Shown: piece after piece, positions 46,595-59,530 of the stretch
How positions within the stretch are numbered: position 1 is the stretch's first letter
Layout: each line of letters opens with the position of its first letter
Source of the DNA: Corbicula japonica
Lineage: Eukaryota > Mollusca > Bivalvia > Venerida > Cyrenidae
NCBI GenBank assembly: GCA_038501625.1
Contig: JAZAYU010000001.1
Coordinates: 7,083,829 to 7,147,828, forward strand
DNA length: 64,000 nucleotides
Direction: 5' to 3'
The notes under the pieces: model-generated
The model's database searches: none
Seen by the model: the letters and a program-made list of their open reading frames with translations, nothing else
Told to the model about the DNA's origin: nothing
Translations under genes and position numbers: made by a program

Positions 46595-46935
46595 ATATTA
46601 TTTAAAAAAAAGAACATGGCGCATATAATATACACATGATAATTATTATTTATAATATTCTGTAAAACGTTCAGCTGAAACCGACATAGTGAAATGCACA
46701 AACTGTGGGATGAGGGGCATTAAGATGTAAAAAAAACCTTACCAACGAGTAACTTCGCTTTTATAATGGCGTTTTCGCAATGTTCAACAACAGCTGTATC
46801 CCTGCAAAAGTTACACATTCCATGCGCTTATACTGTATTATACACAGAATAAATATATTTGTTTTTTTTCTTTTTCATGTGTTGTTTTATTGATGAGTTC
46901 GTTTCTAAAACATATTTTAACTGAACACCTTATAC
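46595..46935 (+). repeat. Dispersed repeat family D, copy 1
   Basis: Matches 58260-59078 in the same orientation: AAAGAACATGGCGCATATA, then ATAATGGCGTTTTCGCAATG, CAACAGCTGTATCC, and TTTTTCATGTGTTGTTTTAT. The second copy has an extra insert near its middle. Confidence 0.6.
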
Positions 46936-47819
46936 GCCTTTCCAATAAACAGTTTAGCAGTCCTGGTGAAAAATAAGCTGCTGGTTTGTTATTCTAGCCA
47001 GACTTTTTTTGTTTTTACTATTTGTTAGATATTTAGATTTTTAATGTTTAAAAAAATGTACCGTTCTTGTAAATAGTAGGCAGTATGAAACGCAATTTGG
47101 ACAAACATAAGCATATATTTTACGAATTCCTATACAACATTTACGGCCGTTTACGTTATCCAATCCACTGACGAAACTGCTTTCAACTGTACTAATATTT
47201 TAGTGTAAACGGCCGTTGTCGTTACCAAAATCTCCACGACGTACCAAGTTTAAAAGTAAATATCTTTCTAGAGAAAGCGAATTGGAATCTGTGGTTTCAA
47301 ATAATTACAGGGAAATAATTGAACTTTATCATGGAATATTTCAAATATTTCAGATTTGGTAATAGAAAAGGATATTTGCGGCCGATTCGTCAAATGACAT
47401 ATTTTGTCGCAAAATTGCACATTTTTTTCTGCAATTTCTTTGTAAATAATATCCTGTGTGCGTCAAGATTTCGTCAGTAGAGTCCTTAACAAACAGGGAA
47501 TCAATATGTATATTTTTGTCTGTTAGATATTGCGGGAAAATGTAAAAATCAGGACAATACTCAGTTTCGCCGAAAAACGTTCATGTACACAAGCAACTGC
47601 AGTCGGCTTTCCCACGGCATTCACCTTATCGGGTTGAACGGTGTGATCCAGAACTTAGAAAATTTAAAGTAAAAACAAAATGTACGTTTGCATCCTGAAA
47701 TTATGAAAGTAAAGTCAAAACAAAAATGTAGGTTTCCATCCAGAACTCAGAAAGGTAATTTCAAAAAAAAATGTATGGTTTCATTCAGAACTCAGGAAGA
47801 TAAAAAGGTGAAATTTGCA
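46936..47819. other. Intergenic, no gene seen
   Basis: AT-rich. A short inverted pair TTTACGGCCGTTTAC / GTAAACGGCCGT lies at about 47140 and 47203. A degenerate tandem of about 65 bp (TTTCATCCAGAACTCAGAAA-like) spans about 47640-47810. Confidence 0.45.
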
Positions 47820-48060
47820 TAAGTTATCAGGAAAATGTCACATTCAGAAAAAAACAGACTTCCCCCACAACAATTGTAAGAGAGAGAGAGCACGTTTAAT
47901 AAAATGATCAGCTTCAAAACAGACACAACAACTATTAACAAAAATGAGAACCCGCGGGGTTACCGCCTTGGAACGGTCAGTGGCAAATCAAATTGCCACT
48001 GGGGTTTTAAACCAGGTTCTAGGGAGCACCAATCTCACACTTGCCCCAACAGGTTCTCAT
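47820..48060 (+). repeat. Family C copy, short GA run
   Basis: CATTCAGAAAAAAACAGAC, GAGAGAGAGAGC, AATAAAATGATCAGCTTC, AACCCGCGGGGTTACCGCC. It continues GGTCAGTGGCAAA and AAACCAGGTTCTAGGG, shared with 56625-56670 in reverse. Confidence 0.7.
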
Positions 48061-48269
48061 ATCAACATACAAGTACAAATTGTCTTGGTGAAATAACTCT
48101 ATAAGAAGCTTATAGCATTGCAAAGCTAAAGGGGTGGGTACTAAATGATCTTACCGCGATCCAGAGCTCCTGGATTCAAATCAGCAAGAACACGACGACA
48201 CAGGTAAAAGAAACAAATCGAGCTTTAAGATTCTTATAAAAGATTTTCCCATAAACCTTCATAAACTCC

Positions 48270-48919
48270 TGCACCCCTGCCACCATCGTGCAACCAAAGA
48301 GGTAAGCATAATGATCAACGGTAGACGGGTTCATCACCAGGCCTGCAGAGCGCTGTGGAATATCATGTTTGTAAGCTTTCTTTTTAAATTTAGATATTTT
48401 TTACGAAAAGCCGTGAGAAATTAACACTGCCTTTTATCTTCTTAAGTTTATAAATTGAATCTGCGGCTGTGAAATATCTTCTTGCAGCAGTGATTTTAAA
48501 CGGCACCTGTATTTTTGAATTTGATTTTCTATTATGCAAAGATTACGTTCATTGAAATCATTAACATCGTTACAAGCTCTTTAAAAGCGATTAAGCTGTG
48601 AGATATAAACCCCGTAAGATGTTGCACGAGGAACAGCGCCTTCTAAAAACGGAAAATTTGATATATTAAAGTTGAAATCATCTCTTTTATCATATATTTA
48701 GTAGTGTCGTAACCGTTTTCAATAGACAGATTTAGATCAAGAAAGTTTGCTTGCTTTTCTGAAGTGTTCGCTTTATTAAGCTGTAGTTCTTTAAGATAAA
48801 TTTTATTAACCAGTGATGAAAAAAGGTTATTATCTATATTTAATAAATCATCAAGGGACCTCGAGGAGTTGTTCAAAGCTGTTATAATATCATCTTGATT
48901 TTTGGTAGAAAGAGATAAC
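48270..48919 (-). pseudogene. Penelope-like element RT, 3' part
   Basis: The minus strand reads SRSLDDLLNIDNN, then LVNKIYLKELQLNKANTSE, FLDLNLSIENG, RATSYGVYISQLNRF and, after breaks, SAGLVMNPSTVDHYAYLFGC. These are the later reverse transcriptase and post-RT blocks of Penelope-like retroelements. It is the direct continuation of the part at 51176-51800, from which it is separated by the LINE at 48920-51175. Stops and frame changes show it is dead. No GIY-YIG endonuclease was recognised. Confidence 0.8.
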
Positions 48920-51175
48920 TTTTTTTAAAACTTTTATTGCAACTCATCATCTGCATGACTTTGGCAACGAACAAAAGAAAAACATATTACACTTATTTCT
49001 ATTATGTTACGCATGCAATAATTAAAGTTTTAGATAAATCACATGCAGTTTGACATTGTTACCTGCGTTTCTGAGCAGAAAAGCATCTCTCAAAAATTTA
49101 CAAAGTTTTACTAATGTACCTTTATTTTTGGTTTTCATAAGTGAGACAAATTTATCACGATTCGGCCAACTTTGGCAAAATATTGGTAAGAATTTACATC
49201 TAATTTCTTTATATTTAGGAAAGCACATTAAGAAATGATACTCGTTTTCAACAAAATTTTGGTTACAGTTTAAACAGATTCTATTTGTTCATTCTATGCC
49301 TGTATATCTACCAGTTTCAATGGACAGGCTATGTGACAACAAACGAAAACATGTCAACAACTTCCTCAATTTATCATTATCTACCGATACTCGATAATTC
49401 TCAAACTCAAATGTGTTTTTAAACTTTGTATAATATTCTAGTTTTGGCGACTCTATTATAGATGTATGTCACTGTTGAATGAACTGGTCTCTGATACGCT
49501 GTTGTAATATTGGAAAAAGTCTAATATTAATATTTTGAGTTTGCCACAAATGGCTAAAGCCTATTTCATCTAAGGTTCTTTTAACAAGTTTAATCCATGG
49601 GATACAATGTATACTATCGACATTAATGCGTTCCTTTATATATATATATATTAAACATTACAGATTTCGGGTCCGACATAATTTTGAGCCAGTATTTTAG
49701 AACCTGTTCTTTACATAAAATTGTAAGGGGGTAACGTCCAAGTTCGCCTAATACACCCATATTTGGTGTCTGGCTTTTAATTCCTAGTATGTTTTTACAG
49801 AATTTGATATGTATTTTATCTATCTCTTGTGCGGTATTATATATTCCCCGAACTTCCGAACAATATAACAATATTGGCATTACCATTCTATCAAACAGTA
49901 ATAACTTAGTTCTAATATCGATCTTCACTCTTGAAAAAATAGAGTACAGACCATTTAGTGCTACAGAAGCTTGATCAGAAAGTGCTTTCACTGCATCGTT
50001 TAAAAGACCATGACCTGAAAATTTAACACCTAAATAGCAAAATGAATCTACTATTTCTAATCTTTCGTTATTAATGTAAAAATTATTATCGCCTAGATTT
50101 CTCTTTCTGCTAAATATACATATTTTTAGTTTTTTTTGACGTTGATTTTTAAACCCCATTTTAATGAGTACATATACAGACTATCAATTTGAGCTTGTAA
50201 ACTCTCAGGCGTTGTAGTGAACAGAACCATGTCGTCGGCAAATAAAAGCATATATATACACAGCTGGTTAAGGTCACTTTCTGATAAAGCGTTAAAATCA
50301 ATGTTACATGTGACGTCATTTACGTATAGAAGAAAAAGTATCGGCGAAAGAGGCTCTCCCTGTTTCAAGCCCAACGTGACGTCGAAAAATTCTGATAGTG
50401 ACTTATAATTTTTCACACAGGCCGAAACATGGCTATATATGGAATTTAATATCTTAAGCATTTTGTTACTTAAACCTATTTCAATGAGTTTATGCCATAG
50501 CGCTTCTCTGTTCACGGTATTGAAGGCCTTTTCGTAGTCAACAAAACAGGAATAAAGGGACAATTTGTTAGAAATCACTTTCTTTATAATGCTATGTAAA
50601 ATAAAAACACAGTCTGAAGTACTCCTATTGTTCCTAAGCCCAAATTGTAAATAATTAAACACTTGATTATCTTCGCATCATTTGTTTATCCTATTTCTAA
50701 GTAGGAGGCTAAAAAGTTTTGCCATAGTATTAATAAGGGTAATACCTCTATAATTTGAAGGATCAGATTTATCGCCCTTTTTTAAATAGGGACGATAACT
50801 CCCTTCGTCCAGCTGAGTGGATATACACTGTCTATATACAATTTGTTAAATATTGTAACTAAAAATGGTGTAATAAAATGTTTAGCTTCAATGAAGAAGT
50901 CGGAAGCCAGATTATCGTACCTAGGCGTTTTATTACGCACCAAAGTAGAAATTGTTTGGATAACTTCTTCCTCATTGAAGGCTTTATCTAAGCATTCAAT
51001 ATATACTTCATTATTATTATGGATATGTATAAAATCTACATTGCCGGTTTGGTCTGCTGATATATTTGATCCGACATTTAGCAGATCTTTGTAATACGCG
51101 GTAAACTCTGAGAGATTAATTTTATGGTTTGAATTGCTTTTTTTATTTCTATATTGGTTAATCTTGTTCCAAAAT
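48920..51175 (-). pseudogene. 5'-truncated LINE inserted in the Penelope-like element
   Basis: The minus strand encodes a non-LTR reverse transcriptase: QFGLRNNRST, FVDYEKAFNTVNREALW, GLKQGEPLSPILF and the catalytic LLFADDMVLF (in 50126-50662), then a C-terminal part with FCYLGVKFS (49623-50159) and NEYHFLMCFPKYKEIR (near 49200). Breaks: a frameshift near 50135 in a poly-A run (minus strand), a stop for Trp near 50683, one near 50790 and several at the 3' end. The 3' end has AATAAA and a short A-run (48920-48940). A repeat GTTAT (minus strand; 51176-51180 and 48915-48919) flanks it. LINE superfamily not resolved. Confidence 0.82.
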
Positions 51176-51800
51176 ATAACATAAAGTCTCTTTCATAACA
51201 GCATAAAAATAGATCAACAACTAGGGGTGCACAATTAGTACACATTGGGATGCCTATGTCTTGTTTATAAATAGAGGTACCGAATCTATTATAAATGTTA
51301 TCCAGTAAGAAAGTTGGCGACTTTATTAGGTCTAAACAAGTCCATAAAGTATAATTATCACAAAAACCATCTGTAAAAATGCCCTATGTTCATTACAAGC
51401 GATTAAGGCTTTATTTTCTCTAGCAAACGTTTTTTCAAAGACTGGTCAGCTTGTCTCTTATAAAATTTTGAGCGAGCGAAGTATATAAAGTAGAGAAATA
51501 ATAAGTGGACAAACAGAACGCCCAAAAATTGTTTGATTTAAGCTTCTTTAAAACGTCATTTGAATTTTTAATCGACCAAAATAAATTTTTGCCAGTGGTT
51601 TCAAAAACCTTTTCGCAAAACTTTATAACATGTTCTTTTATAGCTGTAAGACAATATGTTAAAATCACGAATAATTTAGTAGTTGTGCATGAATTAGTTT
51701 TGCATTGCAATTTGAAATGCAAAACCAATACAAAATGCAGTTTTGTTCTCAAGAATAATTTTTCACGTAGTACATGTACATAAAACGTCTGCACCATTTA
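51176..51800 (-). pseudogene. Penelope-like element RT, 5' part
   Basis: The minus strand reads CLTAIKEHVIKFCEKVFETT, GKNLFWSIKNSNDVLKKLKS, FSTLYTSL (RT motif A region), ENKALIACNEHRAFFTDGF after one frame change, then IPMCTNCAPLVVDLFL and YERDFML before the LINE junction. In intact relatives IPMGTNCAPL is the motif; here Gly is Cys. The frame 51435-51797 is open, with a frameshift near 51400. Confidence 0.82.
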
Positions 51801-52188
51801 TCACGTTAAAGGAGATCTTAGGTTCAGCAAATATCGTTTATTATTTTTACTTCCTTAAAAGGTTATGATTTATTGTGGTAGGGAATTCATATAAAATATG
51901 GTACGATATAAAGCTGATTTCTGTTTTTGCTGATGGAATGCGCTGATATGTCAAAGCGTATGTATGATTCTTGTTATAACTCTTTTGATTAGTTTAAGAA
52001 TGCTTAAGTTAAATCTTGCGTAACATTTATATAATATTTATTTGTTATAACTGTGCTTTCCGTGATGGTTATTATAATAAAATATAATAAGAAAGAGTTA
52101 CAGTCGTATGCAATATTTATGCAATATTTTAATGCATTTATTTTAAAACAAAGAATGATGATTTTCATATTTTTAATATTCTTTTATA
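51801..52188. other. Intergenic, no gene seen
   Basis: AT-rich, no repeat or coding signal recognised. Confidence 0.5.
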
Positions 52189-52432
52189 GCGCACGAAAAT
52201 GCTCAAAAGTTATCCGATAACGATCACCTTTATTTTTCTGCGTACAGCGTATAATTGTATACGTCCGACGAATAAATTTGAAAGTGTAACTATACGGAAA
52301 CGAAGAGTGCACCGATATGAAGATAACGATTATAGGCGAATTAAATTTGCGATGCACCTATATAAAGTATACGTCCACAATAATGATTTTTTTTCATATT
52401 CCATTGCATAATTTATGGGTGCACCGGTAATT
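52189..52432 (+). repeat. Single arm of the GGTGCACC element family
   Basis: Starts GCGCACGAAAATGCTCAAAA, as in the right end of the element at 27497-28280, and carries TATACGTCC, GAGTGCACCGAT, GCGATGCACC and GGGTGCACCGG in the same alternation. Strongly decayed. Confidence 0.6.
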
Positions 52433-53041
52433 CTCATGAAACATTACGTATTGGGAGGAACTTGTTTTATAAGGATTTTATAACGATAAACGTTTAAAAT
52501 AGCTAACATATTTACATACATTTTTTTTTATTTATCATAAATTGTAACTTTTCATAAAAATATCTAAGTCTACTTGAATGCCAACTTTCCTAATTCGAAA
52601 CAGCGACAAATTGTTTTCCATTTTTAAAACAGCGACCGAGTTAAAATATAATAATTAATAAATAACCTTTCTTTAAAATAAGTTGCTTCTATTTTGTTTC
52701 TTAGAAGGTAATAAATGATACAGTTTGACTTATTATGTAACGCATGATTGTGTGCTTACGAAGACATTTGTGTATATAAAACTATTTATCAACATTCCTT
52801 TTCGGACAAAGTTTACGCTGTGATCACATTTTTTTATCGAAAAAAAAACTGAGTAACATAAAAAGAAGTCATTGTCAATCCTCAGCTCGTCACCTAATTA
52901 ATTATTCATGGACAAGTTGATGTTTATTAACATTTTATTTTCTAAAAAATCGATTTTTAATTATCATGTTTAGTTTTAGTCAATTGAAACTCTACAATAA
53001 TTTGTGATACAACATCAACTACCGGTACTATAGATCTTATT

Positions 53042-53850
53042 TAAGTGCCCGATCCTGACAAAATTTCTCAGTCTGGTGTTATTGATACGTTTTCAGCGAT
53101 CTTTGTATGATTTTTTTTACTCGAAAGATTTTTGTTGTTTGTCATAACAATATACACGCTGCATGAAAAACTACACAAAAGAAAACTTTCAAGCTAACTT
53201 ATTTGTAACTGATTGGACTCTAGTAAATTTATTTAATAATGCTTCTGAAGCCTGTGAACTTTTTCAGAGTATTTTATGACAGTTGTAGATAATATTTCTC
53301 CTGTAAATATATTAAGATTTAAACAAAGGAGTGAACCTCGGATTTGTGCAGCTATTTTTAATTATTTAAATTCAATTTAAATGAGAGACAAATCTTTTAA
53401 TCAATTTAAATATCAAAAGTGATGAAAAATTTGAAATCTCTTCGCAACAAAACTCAAAATCTCATAAATACAGCCAAAAATGTTTTCTCTGCATTTTTAG
53501 TTGAATGAATCTAATTCACTTTGAAAAAATCTTAACAATCTTGGCTTACCATCTATGAAAGCTATGTCTTCTTCTAATACAAATGTACTTCTTAATATTG
53601 ATTGGGATAAATGTCTTGATAAAGTGTCCACGGCTGAATCGTTTAACACGCTTTATATAAATGCTACCTGCTTGTTGAAAAACTACCGGCAAGGTTAAAT
53701 AAGTATGGTCAATCATTTGCTTATTATTTTTATGCAAGGCTGTATGTATCTCCAAAAACTTTTTCATTTTCTCGTTAATTGAATTTTCCGTGACGTGACG
53801 AAAGAGTAAGACAGCCTTTAACACGTTTTTTTCATTGGCTGTTTTGTTCT
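53042..53850 (+). pseudogene. LINE ORF2 fragment, broken
   Basis: Read across frames, the plus strand gives GVIDTFSAI, TKENFQANLFVTDWTLV, then NILRFKQRSEPRICAAI, KSLRNKTQNLINTAKN, a block with FNTLY, and LNKYGQSFAYYFYARLYVSP followed by SFSFSLIEFSVT. This order (end of the endonuclease domain, the KQR-x-EPW-like linker, RNK, then the pre-RT FSF block) is that of a non-LTR retrotransposon ORF2. At least four frameshifts and several stops are present. The open minus-strand frame at 53546-53953 is its shadow. Confidence 0.65.
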
Positions 53851-53999
53851 GTTGATTTTTTTTGTTTCTATCGAATATTGACACAGATACATTTGTTGCA
53901 TACGTAGAGAAACTTGTTGAATTTGCAAAAACTGAAAACATTGAATTCCCCATTATTTATCTATTTAATTCTTAGCCATTTTTACTTTTCCACGCCCAG

Positions 54000-56140
54000 T
54001 TAGACTGAATTGTGTTTTAATTAATTAGCACTCAGTTACAAATATCGTTTACAATGCCCTTAAAAGCTAGCTATGCCATGGAGTTTTTGCAGCGGGATGT
54101 GTTTAAATGAATTTGAGTACACATATTTAGGTTCTACTTTCAGTTTAAAATTCAATACTTAAGAAGCAGAGAATAAATAATTAACGCTGTTCTCGATGTT
54201 TTTTTTTTAAAGTATTGTGATTGCCCGTGAATAAAATGCATTAACATTATAGTTTGAATACAAAAAGAAATACTCCTTTTTCCGGATCGCCCACGGGCAG
54301 CCGGATATACGGTAGTAATTTACTACGAAAACAACGAAGAAAACCAAGTTAAGCCGTTTGAACGGCAGTTCGTTATCTCGATTTCTCTATTGATTCTTTC
54401 ATGGATGAAGGAAATCAGTGTGGGAATACCCCTTTTGGATTATTAAACAGCAATCAAAATCGTTGTTTGAAGCAACTAGGCAAAAGGCGGAGTTTCCTTG
54501 GTCTAGGTTATCTAGGCGCTAAGACTGGTAGACGCTCTGATTTAAGGACATTACGGACCATGCCAATTACGGACAAGACATGTCCATAGACTCTTACTCA
54601 GTCGTTACCAGTAAATAAACAACTGTTGTAAACCAAACATATAGGCCTTTGATTGGCTGTTGTATGACGTTTTAATTTCTGCCTCTATTTAAAAACATTT
54701 CTTTCCTATGCTTATCTCTCATCACGAAAACATGATATTTAGTGTTTGTGATAAACAAAAAAGTACCGCTAATACAAAGCAACTAGAATGTGTAAACAAT
54801 GCATTGAAGGACAAATTATGATAATTGTGCAGTATTTGTGCAACTCAAATTTTAACAAATTTCAGTATAGAAGGTATTTCAAACATGTACGGTAGTAAAT
54901 CAGTGACCAGGTTAAGTTGCACCAAATTGCTTTCAGCAACCCTGTTGAGATCACAGGCATCTTATTATATGATATTCATTGGTTTTTTTTTAAATACTAT
55001 CTGGTGTTTAGTTGTTAACTCCAGAAGCATGTACTTTACCTGTAAACGTAAGGAACGCCACCAGTACTTAAACCTCAAGGAAAGATAGCTTAAACTCGCT
55101 AAGAATTGTCTGGCGGCTATATCTATAGTTTAAGACTCACGTACAGTAGTCTTAGCACCGCTGATAATTTTAAACGACGACAGTCAATTAAATTAAAATA
55201 TGTCGTCAAAAAAGATTAAAGAAAATTAAAATTTTAAGTAAAATATCTCCTGGAATCCTAAAAAATAAAATGGTATCTAAGTTTAAAACATCTATTATGT
55301 CTGTTATTTTTCGTTGTATATTTGCATTATTATAATGGTTTTCTCGGTGTGTGTATAAAAGTAAACTCTCTAAAAGGTCTATGGCTGTAATTGAAAACAT
55401 CATATGTGGATCTCAAGTTGTATGCCACTGTTCATCAACATCAGTCAGATAGCATTATGGGAATCGATATTGTCTCAATGGAACTCTAAACGAAGAATTT
55501 CTACTGCAATCTGGGAAAGTGATGCCGAGTCTCGTGAAAGTATTTTGGCGACAAACATATTTCATTTTCTATGCAAAAATTCAAATGCGTAAACATATAG
55601 TCTCATCCTCTCCAATTCAATATGCTAAACGAGCCGTCTACTAGCTTTATTAAAATATATCCTTGTTATACTGAATATTTTATACAGACATCTGATTACT
55701 GGGGCTCAAATGCATGGATGTGAGCTACGTGTGTTCTGAGTCGAACTGTTGACGAATGAAAAATCAGTGTGTTGGGTTTTCGATCTTTAGGAATTTCAAT
55801 GACTCCGAATGCTGTAAAAGCTTGTTGCATGAGACACTTGCCAGCTGCTAAGGATAAAAGAGAGAAAGATTTTGATTTGAATACTAATTGCAGGACATCA
55901 TTAATAAAGAAATAACGCGTGATGATGTTTAGTAACAATTATTTTGAAAACGATTTTAAGGTGTAAATAAAATCAAAGAACTGATAGTCCTAACATCGAG
56001 CAAAGCATTTAATACAGAAATTCTATAAAGAACAGAGATATAGTTGTGTTTATTCGTGTGACATTTTAAAAAGTCTCTGCTTAATCTTTGCGTCAGATCT
56101 AGGAACTTACTGCGTGAATTGGTTTCAATTTGATAAAAGC
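54000..56140 (+). repeat. Dispersed repeat family E, copy 2
   Basis: Its outer blocks match the copy at 26160-27215 (see there). The middle (about 54285-55900) is longer and GC-richer in places (54285-54600) and holds a possible minus-strand exon. The family may therefore be a larger element of which copy 1 is a deletion form. Confidence 0.5.
55696..55844 (-). CDS. Possible terminal exon inside repeat E
   Basis: A pyrimidine-rich tract and acceptor (CTCTCTTTTATCCTTAGCAG) precede about 49 open codons ending in TAA, reading GKCLMQQAFTAFGVIEIPKD and HSSTVRLRTHVAHIHAFEPQ. The composition is protein-like. No family recognised; it may belong to a mobile element. Confidence 0.25.
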
Positions 56141-56146
56141 ATCAAA

Positions 56147-56172
56147 GACCTATATATATATAGTCAGAGACC
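56147..56172. repeat. Small AT hairpin, AGACCTATATAT type
   Basis: Resembles the 41-bp hairpin insert at 28706-28746 (GACCTATA ends and AGAGACC nearby). Confidence 0.4.
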
Positions 56173-56639
56173 ACTAAATAGTTTCCCATAGACTTACATT
56201 ATTTATAAAATTTGGTCCTCTTGTGATTTAGTTTACACGACTTTTTCCAAAACTACAACAGATTTGCAAAATGGCACTCTTGGCCAAATAAAAAATGGCC
56301 AGAAATCAGGGTCTTCACCAACTCATTCTCTCAGCATTTTAAACCGAAATTAAGCACCCCCAGAATGTATACAAATCTTCTACCCAAAATAAGGAAAGTA
56401 CCAACTTCATCAGTGCTACAAATCACCTTTCAAACAGTGTTATAAATATCAATAAAGTCATTTTACAAAAAAACAACAACAATTTATTCTCTATAGTGTT
56501 GCCTATGAATCTTTGAAATTAAAGTAAACCCGAATTGTCCCTAGACAAAATGATCCAATCCGCGACAGGCTTTTTCTATTTACTGTCCTCTGACCTTAAA
56601 GTTTGTACTTTTCCCTTCATCTTTAGCCCTAGAACCTGG

Positions 56640-56751
56640 TTTAAACCCCCAGTTTTGCCACTGACCGTTCTAAGGCGGTATCCCCAAAGGTTCTCTTTTT
56701 CGATAATTGTTTGTGGCTTCCTTTTTGAATTGACATACTTATAACAAGCAT

Positions 56752-56829
<78 letters not shown>

Positions 56830-56925
56830 TCTTTTCTTTTTCGCTGCTTGGAGAGGCTGTGTTTTGTGAGTGTGCCGCTTCCTGATATGCATAATATTTC
56901 TTTTTGAGCTTGCCATTATCATCTT
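56640..56925 (-). repeat. Family C copy with (CT)n microsatellite
   Basis: Inverted copy: AACCCCCAGTTTTGCCACTG, GCGGTATCCCC, then 36 CT units (56755-56826), GGAGAGGCTGTGTTTTGTG, GCTTCCTGATATGCATAAT. Frames reading Arg-Glu or Ser-Leu repeats are artefacts. Three ATCTTAGCTTGCCATT units follow (56908-56965). Confidence 0.8.
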
Positions 56926-56999
56926 AGCTTGCCATTATCATCTTAGCTTGACTTATCATCTTATCTGTACTTATCCGAATGCAGACCGTGTTCAGTGGT

Positions 57000-58259
57000 T
57001 TAACACTTTATTCGCTGGTTTTCCAAGATGGCGTTCAACACTCAAAGCATATGTGATTAAGTATTGTAAGTATTGTAAACGTACTACGAGTGGATATAGG
57101 ATTGTTTGGGGGATATGTTGTTGTTATATTTTAAGTAATTTGCATTGGATTTATTTGTATGGACATTTGTTTATAGTTTCGTTATAAATGAGATCGATGA
57201 GTTTTGTATTTTATTTTAATCAAAATACATCGTATATGCGAATTGAAAGTTTATTGATGTAAGCAGTTATAGAAAGAGTGAACATGTAGTAAGAGACATT
57301 GTTCAGATAGTTATTCTTGGCTTAATATTAAAGATAGTGTTTTGTTAACAAATATTGGCGATCACGTGACTTGATTTTTGCGCGTGAATGTGACCTATAT
57401 ATGATGCTTCTTTGTTTAGAAATGTTTCTGAAGTTGAAATTGACGGTTCTTGTGGGTTTATATTTAACTAGGAGAAGGTGATTTCCTGTCTATAAAGTAA
57501 GTACTGAGTAATGATTGTAATAACCCTTTTGTAGGTCTTTTTCTGTTGTTCAGGATAAGTTGGTTTGAGGTGGTATTGCAGGGTGACTCAATCCCCATGG
57601 TTTATGGGATCAACACGCTGAGTCTGAATATAGATAGTTAGTATAGATTTTCATCCTGAAAGTAGCAAAAAAACATGTCCGTGGTAGGAAAGGTGCTTAT
57701 GAGTTTATCTAGAGCAAATTCATTGTAATGTGGTGAATATTATGATAATTTCCAACTTCCTTGCCATCTTGCCGTTATTGAAAGTTTGAAACTTTCTTAT
57801 TTATCGATTTATTTATTTCTTTTTTATCGATAAATGTGAAAGGAGGAGTGTAGTAAATCCTTAAAATGTGACAAATTACTTTGTATCCTAAAATGAATAC
57901 ATATCAATACATATAGTTCTGCCAATTCTTCATCATAATGCATGTTACAATAGCGACCACCCCTTTCACTTTTTTCTAGCTAGTTATCTTTATATTAAAA
58001 AGGGTAACTGTTCAATTCGTTTGTTTTCAAATCATTCACTACATGTACTGCAAACTTGCAACAAACATATTTCAACATAAACCTCAGGCCATACCGTTTC
58101 ATGTCCATCACCCGCATGAACTTCCTTCGTCGTCGACCTATGCCACATCTGTGCTATACTTTTCTTGATCATCATTGTGGGAGACTATCTTTATAATAAT
58201 ATAATATTCCGAGAATATTCCGAGACTTCCGGGAACCAAGTAGTCTACTTTAACCTACA
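57000..58259. other. Intergenic with two repeat fragments
   Basis: An open plus frame at 56870-57187 has no recognised family. A family-A piece lies at about 57738-57775 and one end of the TTAA element family at 57822-57864 (ATCGATAAATG, GGAGGAGTGTAG, CCTTAA). Confidence 0.5.
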
Positions 58260-59078
58260 GACCTTATTTTAAAAAAGAACATCGCACATATATACGTACA
58301 AATGATAATTGTTTCTTATAATAATTCTATATAAGGGGAAACTGAACCCAACACAGATAGTGAATACACATACTTGATGAAGGGCATTTAAGTGTAAAGG
58401 TTGAACCAAAGTAAATCCAATTCCCATAGACCTCAATGTTAAATTCTCAATATTCAATGTACATTTAACATATTTCTGTCATCTTAATTTCTAGACAACC
58501 ATATATTGCCGTGAAGATCTACATTTCATCTATTCAAAAACACACAGGAAATAGGGTGTTAACTTACTTGTAAGAAAATTACTGATCTCTAACCGGACAG
58601 ACCCTATTTTAAACGCGGTATCGCAAATACGGTGCCAAAAATATACATCCGCTGATCCGGAACTAGTTCGCCTCTACCAAACGAGATATAGGCATGAAAT
58701 TGCTTTCATTTATTTTCCTGATATGTTATTTCTGCAAACAAGCCACAAACAGGCCGATTACTAACAGTTAAGAAGCCCCCAGATGATGAGAAAAAATAGC
58801 ATATTATTAAAACGGACTTCATTCGGTTTAATTCAACCTAAAGAACACTACGAACGAGTTACCTCCATTTTATAATGGTGTTTTCGCAATGTTCAACAAC
58901 AGTTCGCAATGTTCAATTACAGCTGTATCCACGCATTACTAATTTAGGTTCACATTCAAGTGCTCAAACTGTATAATACACAATCCAATAAAGAATATTT
59001 GTTGTTTTTTTTTCATGTATTGTTTTATTGATGAGTCCGTATTTAAGAAAATTTTTTAACTGATCAGCTTATAAGGGA
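58260..59078 (+). repeat. Dispersed repeat family D, copy 2
   Basis: Matches 46595-46935 with added material in the middle. A local duplication TCGCAATGTTCAA lies at 58880-58920. The 3' part holds CCAATAAAG and a T-run. Confidence 0.6.
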
Positions 59079-59530
59079 GAAATTTTTGCTGCATCTACAA
59101 ATATATTGTATTTCACACACAACTCTCTTTTCTTGCTAGACTTCTAACTGTAATGTTATTAGGAGATTCCAAGTCAACCAATTGCGAAATAACACAAACC
59201 TGACTGAAAGTTATTTGCTTCATGATACGTGCTAATAAATTAGAGTTTGAAAATTATATGTATAAGTCTACGTAAATGAAATCTTTTAACACTTATAATA
59301 TGCTTTCAGTCAGGAGACAATTGTGATTCCACATTCAGTCGACCTATAACTAAGCAAGCATAATTTTAAATTCGACATATTTATTCATAATATAATACAC
59401 ATTATTTCAAATGTCTTCCGTTTTGGATGTTTACGGGCATGGTTCCCTCACTCATCATGTTGACCCCAATAGGTCAACCAGTCACCGAACAAATTGTCGT
59501 TTAGGATGACCTTACAGCAATCCGTTAAAT

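Noticed and set aside
53546..53953. 135-codon minus-strand frame
   Set aside because: The plus strand of the same DNA reads as a broken LINE ORF2, so this is its shadow.
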